DNA from: a virus
IMG/VR virus record: IMGVR_UViG_3300025009_000215
Span: 1 to 41,530 of that record
DNA length: 41,530 nt
Strand: one strand, 5' to 3'
Shown: positions 5,051 to 11,853 of the stretch, in pieces
Layout: each line of letters starts with the position of its first letter
Numbering within the stretch: position 1 is the stretch's first letter
Program-made: the position numbers and the translations under genes
Notes under the pieces: generated by a model
The model's database searches: none
Seen by the model: the letters and a program-made list of their open reading frames with translations, nothing else
What the model was told of the DNA's origin: nothing

Positions 5051-5182
5051 ATGTTTAATTTTATAAAGTATATATTTGTCCCATTTTGGAAAGGAACAGA
5101 ACCAGCTGAAGATAACACGGTATTTATAAAAAAAATAATACTATTTGGGTTTACCATAGGTTATTTAAGAAAAAAACTTTAG
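5051..5182 (+). CDS. 43-residue membrane-associated protein
   Basis: ATG at 5051, TAG at 5180. An amphipathic N-terminus (FNFIKYIFVPFW), an acidic middle (AEDN), then a second hydrophobic part (IKKIILFGFTIGYL) ending in RKKL. The two parts look like a hairpin or two peripheral helices. Last of the microprotein series. Confidence 0.45.
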   Translation: MFNFIKYIFVPFWKGTEPAEDNTVFIKKIILFGFTIGYLRKKL

Positions 5183-5191
5183 GACATTTAC

Positions 5192-5205
5192 ATATCTGGT
5201 TAAGG
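5192..5205 (+). repeat. 14-bp inverted repeat, left arm
   Basis: ATATCTGGTTAAGG, the exact reverse complement of 5769-5782. The pair brackets the methyltransferase-like gene. A TATAAT (5206-5211) begins at the next base. Confidence 0.85.
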
Positions 5206-5211
5206 TATAAT
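5206..5211 (+). promoter_or_regulatory. Possible -10 element before the NPPY gene
   Basis: A perfect TATAAT at 5206-5211, but no good -35 at the proper distance. The adjoining 14-bp inverted-repeat arm could be an operator or activator site that replaces it. Confidence 0.35.
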
Positions 5212-5228
5212 TATTAACAAATAAAGGA

Positions 5229-5762
5229 GTGAAAAAAAATCAAGTCTATTATCAACAAGGCGGAGGAGATGAGCAATACACGCCTAGTTACGGAGTCGAA
5301 GTTTTACTTCCTCATATTCAACACCTAAAAGACAAAATAATTTGGTGTCCGTTTGACAGAGAGGATAGTTTATTTGTCCACATATTAAACGAGGAAGGGT
5401 TTAATGTCGTTTATTCTCACATAGATGACGGGCAGGATTTTTTGACTTATGAACCAGCAAAGTGGGATGTAATTATAAGCAATCCACCCTATAAAAATAA
5501 GAGAGTTTATTGGGAAAGAGCGCTGGATTTAAAAAAGCCTTTTGCGCTATTACTTCCACTAAATATTTTATCTGATAGCGTAATAAATACTACAATGCGG
5601 GAGCGGGAGCGGGAGTTTCAATTATTGATACCAAGCAGAAGAATGAGGTTTTTCAATAGGCAAACAGGAGCAACTGGAAATCAGCCGACATTTAAAGCAT
5701 CGTATTTTGGGGTAAATATTTTTAAACAGCAGATAATTTTGCAAGATATGGCGTTAAACTAA
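5229..5762 (+). CDS. NPPY-type adenine methyltransferase-like protein
   Basis: 177 residues from a GTG start. The catalytic motif IV of N6-adenine methyltransferases is present (VIISNPPY, residues 81-88), preceded by QYTPSYGVEVLLPHI. This is an arrangement seen in small phage DNA methylase-like proteins. The usual SAM-binding FxGxG motif I is not recognisable; the region around residues 36-66 (IIWCPFD, NVVYSHI) may replace it. It could modify phage DNA against restriction, or have lost activity. The gene is monocistronic and bracketed by inverted repeats. A Glu-Arg run (REREREF) lies near residue 125. Confidence 0.65.
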   Translation: MKKNQVYYQQGGGDEQYTPSYGVEVLLPHIQHLKDKIIWCPFDREDSLFVHILNEEGFNVVYSHIDDGQDFLTYEPAKWDVIISNPPYKNKRVYWERALDLKKPFALLLPLNILSDSVINTTMREREREFQLLIPSRRMRFFNRQTGATGNQPTFKASYFGVNIFKQQIILQDMALN

Positions 5763-5768
5763 ACCTGC

Positions 5769-5782
5769 CCTTAACCAGATAT
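5769..5782 (+). repeat. 14-bp inverted repeat, right arm
   Basis: CCTTAACCAGATAT, the exact reverse complement of 5192-5205, seven bases after the stop of the methyltransferase-like gene. Confidence 0.85.
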
Positions 5783-5817
5783 ACTAAGTGTGTTAATTAT
5801 TAAATTTTAATAAACGT

Positions 5818-6087
5818 ATGGGAGAAGATGAAAAAACTCTTGATGAAAAAATGGACTATATCAGAGTCCAAATCAAGGAAATAGCTGGATATGTCCAGGA
5901 TGTAAAAAATAACCTAGTTAATCCTCCAGTCGGTTCAACTAGAGAAAGCTTCGGTGAGGTTATGGCAAATCTAACATTATCTTATCGTCACCTTGAAGAT
6001 GCTTCGATGAGAATTGGAAAGGTTAAACAAGCTTTAAATGATGGCATAAGTGTTTACGACAAAAATGTTGTAGGAAGTCCTGAATAG
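5818..6087 (+). CDS. Small helical protein, possible Acb2/Tad1-type anti-defence protein
   Basis: 89 residues, almost wholly helical. The C-terminal half, NLTLSYRHLEDASMRIGKVK followed by QALNDGISVYDK, resembles small phage proteins that I associate with the Acb2/Tad1 group. Those sequester cyclic nucleotide signals of CBASS or Thoeris defence. The family link is from memory of sequence style, not a search. The accessory location beside a methyltransferase-like gene fits counter-defence. Alternative: an unrelated helical hypothetical protein. Confidence 0.45.
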   Translation: MGEDEKTLDEKMDYIRVQIKEIAGYVQDVKNNLVNPPVGSTRESFGEVMANLTLSYRHLEDASMRIGKVKQALNDGISVYDKNVVGSPE

Positions 6088-6138
6088 TTTTCTTCAACCG
6101 CTCTTTTATGAGGGCGGGAATAAGAAAGTTAGATATAT

Positions 6139-6149
6139 TAAGTGGCTTA
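6139..6149 (+). repeat. TAAGTGGCTTA leader element, copy 1
   Basis: TAAGTGGCTTA ends 12 nt before the ATG at 6162. The identical 11-mer at 6324-6334 ends 11 nt before the ATG at 6346. The spacing suggests a translation or mRNA-processing signal shared by two adjacent zinc-ribbon genes. Confidence 0.5.
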
Positions 6150-6161
6150 GAATTTAAAACA

Positions 6162-6326
6162 ATGGATAAAAAGGAAAAAGTAAAAGATAAAAAACACAGG
6201 CACAAATGGGAATATCACGGTAATTATGTGCGATATTGTAATAATTGCGGAGAAGAGGAGCAAATGACCCTTTTTAATGGGTGGGTTAGCACGGAAGAGA
6301 TATTAAAGAGTAGAAGTTCAGACTAA
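6162..6326 (+). CDS. Small zinc-ribbon protein
   Basis: 54 residues starting at 6162; an in-frame ATG at 6108 lies inside a small inverted repeat and is less likely. A very basic N-terminus (MDKKEKVKDKKHRHKW) is followed by YCNNCGEEEQ. HxH and CxxC could form one zinc site. The shared 11-mer leader supports the chosen start. Confidence 0.55.
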   Translation: MDKKEKVKDKKHRHKWEYHGNYVRYCNNCGEEEQMTLFNGWVSTEEILKSRSSD

Positions 6327-6334
6327 GTGGCTTA
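6324..6334 (+). repeat. TAAGTGGCTTA leader element, copy 2
   Basis: Second exact copy of the 11-mer at 6139-6149, overlapping the stop region of the preceding gene and ending 11 nt before the next ATG. Confidence 0.5.
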
Positions 6335-6345
6335 ATAAAATAATT

Positions 6346-6690
6346 ATGAAATGCAAACATTGTGGTCAAGAAATAAAAAAAACAAAGTGGACTAAAATCG
6401 GAGACTTAGAATGGAGCGAAGACTTAGGCGAAATGAATTGGTTCGAAGCTGAAAAAAAATGCAAAGAGCTAGGTGGAAGATTACCAACTAGGATTGAACT
6501 GATTAATTTGTTAGATAATCACTATGAAGAAATGACTGGAAAATTAAATGAAGCCGGCTACAACTATTGGTCGGCGACTACGTACTCGTACAACGCTCAG
6601 TACGCTTGGGTCGTGCTCTTGCCCTACGGCTACACGAACACCACTACTAAGACTACCTCTGCCAGTTACCGAGTGCGTTGCGTTCGCTAG
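6346..6690 (+). CDS. Zinc ribbon plus DUF1566/C-lectin-fold protein, likely DGR-type variable protein
   Basis: 114 residues. An N-terminal CKHCGQ zinc knuckle (3-8) is joined to a DUF1566 (Lcl C-terminal) C-type-lectin fold: MNWFEAEKKCKELGGRLPTR (about 32-51), then YWSATTYSYNAQYAWVV and SASYRVRCVR at the end. Target proteins of diversity-generating retroelements use this fold and end this way. The last ~135 bp switch abruptly to GC-rich codons dominated by TAC, AAC, ACC and ACT, unlike the AT-rich 5' half. This is what adenine-templated mutagenesis of a 3' variable region leaves. No reverse transcriptase or template repeat is visible here, so it would have to act in trans. Confidence 0.7.
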   Translation: MKCKHCGQEIKKTKWTKIGDLEWSEDLGEMNWFEAEKKCKELGGRLPTRIELINLLDNHYEEMTGKLNEAGYNYWSATTYSYNAQYAWVVLLPYGYTNTTTKTTSASYRVRCVR

Positions 6691-6731
6691 TCCTCTGGCA
6701 AATAATTTGATTATTAAAATAATTAAGTAAT

Positions 6732-6965
6732 ATGACTAATAAAGTTATTAAAAAACATCGCCATTATTTTAAGTGGAATGAAAGATGTTCAGTCGGACAT
6801 ACTAATATTGGATTTTTTAAATGTAAATGCGGAGAAATAAAACCAGGCTTTCAAGCTCCTGGATTTAAACCACTAACTTATGAAAATTATGAAAGGACGA
6901 AAGAAAAGAGAGGAAATGAAAATCTGGGGCAGGGGAAAAGTAAACGGAATCTTAAAGACCTTTAA
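6732..6965 (+). CDS. Small cysteine/histidine protein
   Basis: 77 residues beginning MTNKVIKKHRHYFKWNERC; CSVGH and FKCKCGE give a possible zinc knuckle like those in neighbouring genes. The C-terminal third is basic and low in complexity. It overlaps the next gene's chosen start by 50 bp. Function unknown. Confidence 0.5.
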   Translation: MTNKVIKKHRHYFKWNERCSVGHTNIGFFKCKCGEIKPGFQAPGFKPLTYENYERTKEKRGNENLGQGKSKRNLKDL

Positions 6966-7137
6966 GAAATGCCGAAAATGCGGTGGGACTGATCGCCATT
7001 ACGGAAAAGGATTGTGTCATAAGTGTTATCAGTCTAAATTTCACAAATCATACGAACGAAAGGATATTGAAAGACACCGGGAACTTTCGCTTGCTAATTA
7101 CTATAAGAAAAAGCTTGACAATAAATCTGATAGGTGA
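6916..7137 (+). CDS. Basic zinc-finger protein
   Basis: About 73 residues from the ATG at 6916 (in-frame ATGs at 6880 and 6889 would increase overlap with the upstream gene). CRKCGG and LCHKC form a four-cysteine zinc finger, like the N-terminal fingers of HNH homing enzymes or transcription regulators, followed by a basic helix (ERKDIERHRELSLANYYKKK). Probably binds nucleic acid. It is the last gene before the pseudoknot leader. Confidence 0.55.
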   Translation: MKIWGRGKVNGILKTFKKCRKCGGTDRHYGKGLCHKCYQSKFHKSYERKDIERHRELSLANYYKKKLDNKSDR

Positions 7138-7166
7138 GAAAATAGAATAAAGATATGCAAATAAAA

Positions 7167-7246
7167 TACACGACTACAAATAGAATAATAAATTATTGCC
7201 AGCAAGGAGTAGGTTTTGCATTTAGTCGTGTAGCCTACTCCTTTTT
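7167..7246 (+). promoter_or_regulatory. H-type pseudoknot overlapping a terminator (leader of the replication operon)
   Basis: Stem 1: TACACGACT (7167-7175) with AGTCGTGTA (7224-7232), nine pairs. Stem 2: GGAGTAGG (7206-7213) with CCTACTCC (7234-7241), eight pairs, then TTTTT (7242-7246). The 3' strand of stem 1 lies in the loop of stem 2, one base from it, so the two form a pseudoknot or compete. A terminator hairpin whose loop is locked by an upstream strand looks like an RNA switch, 13 bases before the replication gene at 7259. Confidence 0.65.
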
Positions 7247-7258
7247 GGTTGCAATTTT

Positions 7259-8101
7259 ATGAAAGAAACATTTTATTTCGCACACGACTATAATGCTAGT
7301 CAAGACCCAAAGATTTTAAATCTACTCTATGAGCTTAAGTGGGAGGGTTACGGACTGTATTGGTTGCTTATAGAAAAATTAGCTGAAGCAAATGGTAAGC
7401 TATTGCTAACCGATTTGAGAGGAATAGCTTTTTCATCACATATCGAATTAGAAAAGCTAAATTTGCTTGTAAGCAGTTTTTTTCTCTTTGAAGAAGATGG
7501 AAAATATTTTTGGAGCAATAGACTTTTAGACCACTTAAAGAGTAGGCAAAAAATATCTAATCTAAGGGCTAAACTAGGAAGATTGGGAGGTCAAGCAACA
7601 GCTAAGCAATTGCTAAGCAAAAGCTCAAGCAAAATCAACCAAAGTAAAGGAAAGGAAAGTAAAGGAAAGGAAATGAAAGAAATAGAATTTTCTAACGAAA
7701 ATTGCGCTCTCTCTTATAAAGAACCTCCAAAAGATACTTATCAAGACAAAGCTAAGACTTATAAGAAATTAGGAATACCATATAAACCACCTAAAAGGTC
7801 AGATAAACAAAATACCGCCTGGGATACCGAACTATTAGCGCGCTTTGTAAAAGACAAGGCAATGGAAATGCACCGTGTAGAGGTTTATGTGAACAAAAAA
7901 GAATCTTCTAAAAGCTGGTCAGCGCTTTCAAGGGCAATAAAAGAATTAGGAATTGAAAAAGCCAAGGGAGTTGCTGAGCATTATTTGCAAAGCGAAAAGT
8001 ATGATAAGTTTGGCGCTGATATTTCTACAATGTTTTCCGACCACTCAATAAATATGTTTTTACAAAAAAAGGAAAATAAATACGAAGGCATAACACTCTA
8101 A
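7259..8101 (+). CDS. Replisome organiser, DUF4373 / Lin1244-Lin1753-like N-terminal domain
   Basis: 280 residues. The N-terminus (FYFAHDYNASQDPKILNLLY, then WEGYGLYWLLIEKLAE) is the Lin1244/Lin1753-like domain of phage replication initiators, a winged-helix-like module that recognises the origin. A Ser/Lys/Gln-rich linker (about 105-145) leads to a C-terminal helical part (about 175-265), perhaps the helicase-loading region. The DnaB helicase gene follows four bases later, so this protein probably brings the helicase to the phage origin. Control by the upstream pseudoknot-terminator is likely. Confidence 0.75.
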   Translation: MKETFYFAHDYNASQDPKILNLLYELKWEGYGLYWLLIEKLAEANGKLLLTDLRGIAFSSHIELEKLNLLVSSFFLFEEDGKYFWSNRLLDHLKSRQKISNLRAKLGRLGGQATAKQLLSKSSSKINQSKGKESKGKEMKEIEFSNENCALSYKEPPKDTYQDKAKTYKKLGIPYKPPKRSDKQNTAWDTELLARFVKDKAMEMHRVEVYVNKKESSKSWSALSRAIKELGIEKAKGVAEHYLQSEKYDKFGADISTMFSDHSINMFLQKKENKYEGITL

Positions 8102-8105
8102 AAAT

Positions 8106-9377
8106 ATGATTTTAAAATTAAGAGAAAAATCAAAAGAAATTGAACATAAAATAATCAGCCATATTGCCAACCGGGCAAAAGACGCTGTTTCTGTCTTCTC
8201 AATTTTAAACGAGGATGATTTTTCTGACGTTAAAAACAAGAAAGCATTTATCGCAGTTAAGGAGTCGGTTTTAAAAGAAGAGGATATTTATTCTAAATTC
8301 GAAGACGCAGGACTTTTATTTTCAGACTTTGTTAATGTTGATTTTTCTGACGTAACTCACAAAGCGAGAACTTTAAAAAGAATCAGTACGGCTTTAAAAC
8401 TAAATAAACTTATCGAACGCTGGACAAATAGAATCGACAACACAAACATTGACGAATCAATATCAAACTTCACGCGTGAGTTTAGCCAGTCAACTGGGCT
8501 ATGCGAAAGAGAGCGCACTGACATTAAGTCAATTATTGCAGATTACGAAAAAGACCAAGAGCTTTATGCAGAGAAATACCGAAATGGGGATAAACTTTTA
8601 GGACTATCAACTGGGTTTGGAAAAATTGACAACGTGATTGACGGAATCCGCTCGGGGCATTTTTGGGTAATCGGTGGATACAATAACACAGGGAAAACCT
8701 TTCTTGCTTTAAATATCGTAGTTAGTCTTTTGAACCAAGGGAAAAGGGTTGTAATCTACTCAATGGAAATGAGCAAGAAAGATTTAGCCGGTCGCTTAAT
8801 GGGAATATTAGCGGATATGAACTCAGCTAAAATTTTAAAAGGAATCCTCACTTCAGAAGAATCAGAAAAGCAAATGAAAGCCAAAGGTATCTTATGGGAA
8901 AAAAATCTTAATATTTATCAAGACCTAGATGACTACGAACAAATAAAACTTTCAATGTACGAAGAAAGTATGAAAGAACTAGTGGATTGTTTTGTTATTG
9001 ATTATATGCAACTTTTAAAAAGCACAAATCTCAACGAATACCAGTTAATGACAATGGCGAGCAGTGAGTTTCAGTCAATCGGACGAAAGACTGGAGTTCC
9101 GATCATCGCTCTTTCGCAGATTTCAAACGAAGTAGCAAAAAATGCTGATAGGTCAGTGGGAGGTTACAAGGGAAGTGGAGGAATTGAAGCTTCATCTGAT
9201 ATTGCTTTGAAACTTGTCCAAACCGAAGAACTAAAAACAGTCCAGGAAAAACAAAAAAATCACGTTCCAATAAATATCGACTGCATAATAACTAAAAATC
9301 GCCACGGCATAAAAGGTTTAATCCCGATGAGCTTTGAAGGGTACACAGGAATCTTTTATGAGGGCTACGAAACATAA
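8106..9377 (+). CDS. dnaB: Replicative DNA helicase, DnaB family
   Basis: 423 residues. The RecA-like core has Walker A GGYNNTGKT (190-198), the DnaB-specific IYSMEMSKKDLAGRL (217-231) and Walker B CFVIDYMQLL (295-304). Then come a Gln-switch ALSQIS motif, GGIEASSDIAL and a KNRHG finger near residues 398-402. The N-terminal 150 residues are helical and shorter than in bacterial DnaB. It unwinds the phage fork as a hexamer and, with no phage polymerase or primase visible, works with the host replisome. Confidence 0.9.
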   Translation: MILKLREKSKEIEHKIISHIANRAKDAVSVFSILNEDDFSDVKNKKAFIAVKESVLKEEDIYSKFEDAGLLFSDFVNVDFSDVTHKARTLKRISTALKLNKLIERWTNRIDNTNIDESISNFTREFSQSTGLCERERTDIKSIIADYEKDQELYAEKYRNGDKLLGLSTGFGKIDNVIDGIRSGHFWVIGGYNNTGKTFLALNIVVSLLNQGKRVVIYSMEMSKKDLAGRLMGILADMNSAKILKGILTSEESEKQMKAKGILWEKNLNIYQDLDDYEQIKLSMYEESMKELVDCFVIDYMQLLKSTNLNEYQLMTMASSEFQSIGRKTGVPIIALSQISNEVAKNADRSVGGYKGSGGIEASSDIALKLVQTEELKTVQEKQKNHVPINIDCIITKNRHGIKGLIPMSFEGYTGIFYEGYET

Positions 9378-9430
9378 CAACATTCCCTAGATGGAAAAAT
9401 TTGGAAGACGAACAAATCAAAGCAGACTAT

Positions 9431-9568
9431 ATGCGCTCGCAAGGTCTGACAGCGGTCGATGTCGGAAGTCGCAGAGCATTGCAGAAACTTGTTATCCCAA
9501 CCTTTAAAAAGAAAACCCCTGGCTATAAATTAAAATTAACTCAATTAAAAGCTATATGGAAAAAGTAA
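9431..9568 (+). CDS. Small basic hypothetical protein
   Basis: 45 residues from the ATG at 9431; an upstream in-frame TTG at 9401 would add EDEQIKADY and give 55. The product (MRSQGLTAVDVGSRRALQKL, then a Lys-rich end) is compact and basic. The stop overlaps the next gene by 13 bp. The 5' part of the gap after the helicase is open in this frame from about 9362, so the start is uncertain. Confidence 0.45.
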   Translation: MRSQGLTAVDVGSRRALQKLVIPTFKKKTPGYKLKLTQLKAIWKK

Positions 9569-9759
9569 GACACGACGTTCAATCAAATGTCGTTAAAAAT
9601 CCACAAAAAAGAGAAGCCCTAGAAAAAGCAGAAGCAATGCGCGAGTTGCGAGAGGTTATGAAAAAAATAGAACTCCATAAAAATTACGATGACGAATGGG
9701 ACGCACTCTGGAACAGAAAACGCCAGCTTAGAAGCATACTAAACCCACAAAATGATTAG
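9556..9759 (+). CDS. 67-residue helical hypothetical protein
   Basis: Highly charged and helical (KREALEKAEAMRELREVMKK), with a Trp-rich end (DEWDALWNRKRQLRSIL). No zinc or membrane feature. It is the last gene before the promoter at 9763, so it ends the helicase transcription unit. Confidence 0.6.
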   Translation: MEKVRHDVQSNVVKNPQKREALEKAEAMRELREVMKKIELHKNYDDEWDALWNRKRQLRSILNPQND

Positions 9760-9762
9760 CAC

Positions 9763-9791
9763 TTGACAAACATTTTTTATTGTGATAGTAT
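9763..9791 (+). promoter_or_regulatory. Sigma70 promoter for the Gp157/SSB operon
   Basis: Perfect TTGACA (9763-9768), 17-bp spacer, TAGTAT (9786-9791). The next gene starts at 9821 after an A-rich leader (AACTAAAAAAATAAT). Confidence 0.8.
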
Positions 9792-9820
9792 GGAAATAGT
9801 TAATCAACTAAAAAAATAAT

Positions 9821-10084
9821 ATGAACAACCTAGACCAAGCGATTTCAATCGCTGACAAATTAAAAAAGGACACAGAGCGCATCTATCTCGAAATGGACAC
9901 TAACATTACCGAGCTAATCCGACTGTTCGCAAAAATGGCAGTAGATATTAAAACTCCGATTGACCCTAAAGACCCCGAAGAACTAGAAAGATTTAAAAAC
10001 GCACCAGACGGATACCCTGACTCTTTCGAATCAGCGCAAGAGCAACAGACCAGCGATAATCAAACTAATTATAAACGACAATGA
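9821..10084 (+). CDS. Hypothetical early protein
   Basis: 87 residues, helical N-terminal half (LDQAISIADKLKKDTERIYL) and acidic, Pro-rich middle (IDPKDPEELERF). First gene after the promoter at 9763. Its TGA overlaps the next ATG. Position in front of Gp157 suggests a recombination or replication accessory role, not shown by sequence. Confidence 0.6.
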   Translation: MNNLDQAISIADKLKKDTERIYLEMDTNITELIRLFAKMAVDIKTPIDPKDPEELERFKNAPDGYPDSFESAQEQQTSDNQTNYKRQ

Positions 10085-10194
10085 AATACAATAAATTGGG
10101 AGTCCGCTATTTTTTCGGAAACCTAATGCTTTACTGCAAACTAAATAAAATAACCACGCTGGGAGAATACCTAGTGCACAAATATGGAAAATAA
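10081..10194 (+). CDS. 37-residue hypothetical protein
   Basis: ATG overlaps the preceding stop (ATGA) and the end overlaps the Gp157 gene by 11 bp, typical of translational coupling. MKYNKLGVRYFFGNLMLYCK is basic and aromatic; TLGEYLVHKYGK follows. No membrane helix. Function unknown. Confidence 0.5.
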   Translation: MKYNKLGVRYFFGNLMLYCKLNKITTLGEYLVHKYGK

Positions 10195-10669
10195 ACTTTA
10201 CGAAATCTCAAACGCTCTTGTCGGGCTAGAGGAAATAATGGACGAAGACAACGACCCGCAACTCTACGAATACCTCGATTCTATCAAAATGGAGTTGACG
10301 CAGAAAGTTGATAACATTGTAATGCGTCTCAGGACGCTAGAATTGACTTCTAAGGCGGTTGATACTGAAATTGATAGATTAGATAGCTTAAAGAAGTATT
10401 ATGACCGCAGAGGTCAAAAATTGAAGTCATATCTTGCTCACAACTTGCAGATGATTGGCAAGGACAGACTTGAGACAGAAAAGGCGGTGTTGTCGTTTAG
10501 GAAATCAGAAACTACCGACATTCTTGACGAAAAGCTAATACCGCAAGAATACAAAACAGTCAAAACAACTGAAAGTATAAACAAAACAGCAATAAAAGAA
10601 GCCATTAATGGCGGTGTAGAAGTTCCAGGGGCAGTAGTAACTCCGCATAAGTCATTACAAATAAAGTAA
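10184..10669 (+). CDS. Siphovirus Gp157-like protein
   Basis: 161 residues with the Gp157 pattern: helical N-terminus with coiled coil (about 5-85: LYEISNALVGLEEIM, LDSLKKYYDRRGQKLKSYLA). This is followed by a beta part typical of the family, VLSFRKSETTDILDEKLIPQ, then KTTESINKTAIKEAINGG and VVTPHKSLQIK. The family is common beside phage SSB and recombinases. Its role is unclear, though it was linked to phage resistance when expressed in streptococci. Here it precedes an SSB-like gene. Confidence 0.85.
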   Translation: MENKLYEISNALVGLEEIMDEDNDPQLYEYLDSIKMELTQKVDNIVMRLRTLELTSKAVDTEIDRLDSLKKYYDRRGQKLKSYLAHNLQMIGKDRLETEKAVLSFRKSETTDILDEKLIPQEYKTVKTTESINKTAIKEAINGGVEVPGAVVTPHKSLQIK

Positions 10670-10702
10670 TTTTTAATTAGGGTGATTAAACCCTCAAAAC
10701 AT

Positions 10703-11278
10703 ATGATAAACGAAGAAATAACAATCGAGAAGCGAGAAAAAAAGGAATATCCGCCTATTCCTAAAAACATCTATCAAGCGGAAATACTAGACGTTAATTT
10801 AAACGACGCAAAAGGAAAATTTGCTAAACCAGGGGAGAAAGTGTTTTCGTTTCAGTTTGTTTTACTAGACGGAAAAGACAAAGAAGGTTCGCTAAGAGGT
10901 AGAAGTGTTTGGGCTAACTTTGTCCCGACTTATCTTTATATCGGAAAGAACGGAAAGAATGACCTATATAACATTATTGAGGCTGTATTAGAAAGGGAAT
11001 TAGAGTTAGAAGAAGAAGCTAACTTTGACAAGAACTTTGTAAATTCTCTTATTGGAAAACAACTAAGGCTTATGATTGAGCCACGGGTTACCGATAAGGG
11101 AACTTATGACAACGTGACTAATTACCTTGAGGCATCAACAAAACTAAACGCCCTCACTAGCGAGGAAAAAGAACACTCAACTGTGAAGAACAAAAAAGAG
11201 GAAGTGAAAGAGGAAAGGCAAGATGAGATTGCGGATGTTCCAGAAGAAGACATAAAAGTTAGCGATATTCAATTCTAA
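10703..11278 (+). CDS. Single-stranded DNA-binding-like (OB-fold) protein
   Basis: 191 residues from the ATG at 10703; a GTG at 10682 would add seven but lies in a small AGGGT/ACCCT hairpin. A beta-rich core (IYQAEILDVNLNDAKGKFAK, FSFQFVLLDG, LRLMIEPRVTDKG) is followed by a charged linker and the acidic tip EEDIKVSDIQF. That tip is like the C-terminal tail by which SSBs recruit partners. It resembles phage SSB/DUF669-type proteins paired with Gp157. It should coat single-stranded DNA during replication or recombination. Confidence 0.65.
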   Translation: MINEEITIEKREKKEYPPIPKNIYQAEILDVNLNDAKGKFAKPGEKVFSFQFVLLDGKDKEGSLRGRSVWANFVPTYLYIGKNGKNDLYNIIEAVLERELELEEEANFDKNFVNSLIGKQLRLMIEPRVTDKGTYDNVTNYLEASTKLNALTSEEKEHSTVKNKKEEVKEERQDEIADVPEEDIKVSDIQF

Positions 11279-11282
11279 TTCT

Positions 11283-11633
11283 ATGGCAAAATCAATCGAA
11301 ACATCAGCAATAATTTCTGGTATTCGTGCTAAGGTGGATGGCTCTTTAGGGCTATCCATCGGCACACCAGAGTTATCACCAGAAGAAAAAGTCGTTTTTA
11401 TGAGTCTTCAAAATCTGAATGTTAAAATGACAATCGAACCGACAGAAAACCCAGAGGAAAAAATCAAAGTTGAAAAAGGACTTGACGGGAAATCACCAAG
11501 TGAACGGCTCTACAATGTAATTTATGTTTATTATAAGTCTTTAAATTCTTCCGATGACTTTCAGACTTTCTATAAAAGGAATATGGAAGGAATTATTGAC
11601 CAATATAAAGCTAAACTACCTAAAGAGTATTAA
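11283..11633 (+). CDS. Conserved-looking phage early protein
   Basis: 116 residues, four bases after the SSB-like gene. N-terminal SIETSAIISGIRAKVDGSLG suggests a beta strand repeat; KGLDGKSPSERLYNVIYVYY and FYKRNMEGIIDQYKAKL are helical. The SPSERLYNVIY block looks like a small-molecule- or ssDNA-linked phage family, which I cannot name. Confidence 0.6.
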   Translation: MAKSIETSAIISGIRAKVDGSLGLSIGTPELSPEEKVVFMSLQNLNVKMTIEPTENPEEKIKVEKGLDGKSPSERLYNVIYVYYKSLNSSDDFQTFYKRNMEGIIDQYKAKLPKEY

Positions 11634-11658
11634 AAATATTAAAGACTGCACAAAAGAA

Positions 11659-11847
11659 ATGGAACAACTAGAAAAAGACCTCGCATTTCTCGGTATGCCT
11701 TTTTATGACGCTAAGCCAGTTATTGAAAAGTTTATATCCCAAGTAAGAGAAGATACTATCAATGAATGTATTTTAGAAAAAAAAATTGGCTGGCAATCTG
11801 GCTGGAACGCATACAGAGAAAAAAATAAAAACTTAACCATTAAATAA
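11659..11847 (+). CDS. 62-residue hypothetical protein
   Basis: Start at 11659 (the frame is also open upstream within the previous gene, ATG 11554, but that would overlap by 80 bp). The product begins MEQLEKDLAFLGMPFYDAKP and ends with an aromatic helix (KKIGWQSGWNAYREKNK). Soluble; no motif recognised. Confidence 0.5.
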   Translation: MEQLEKDLAFLGMPFYDAKPVIEKFISQVREDTINECILEKKIGWQSGWNAYREKNKNLTIK

Positions 11848-11853
11848 AAAACT

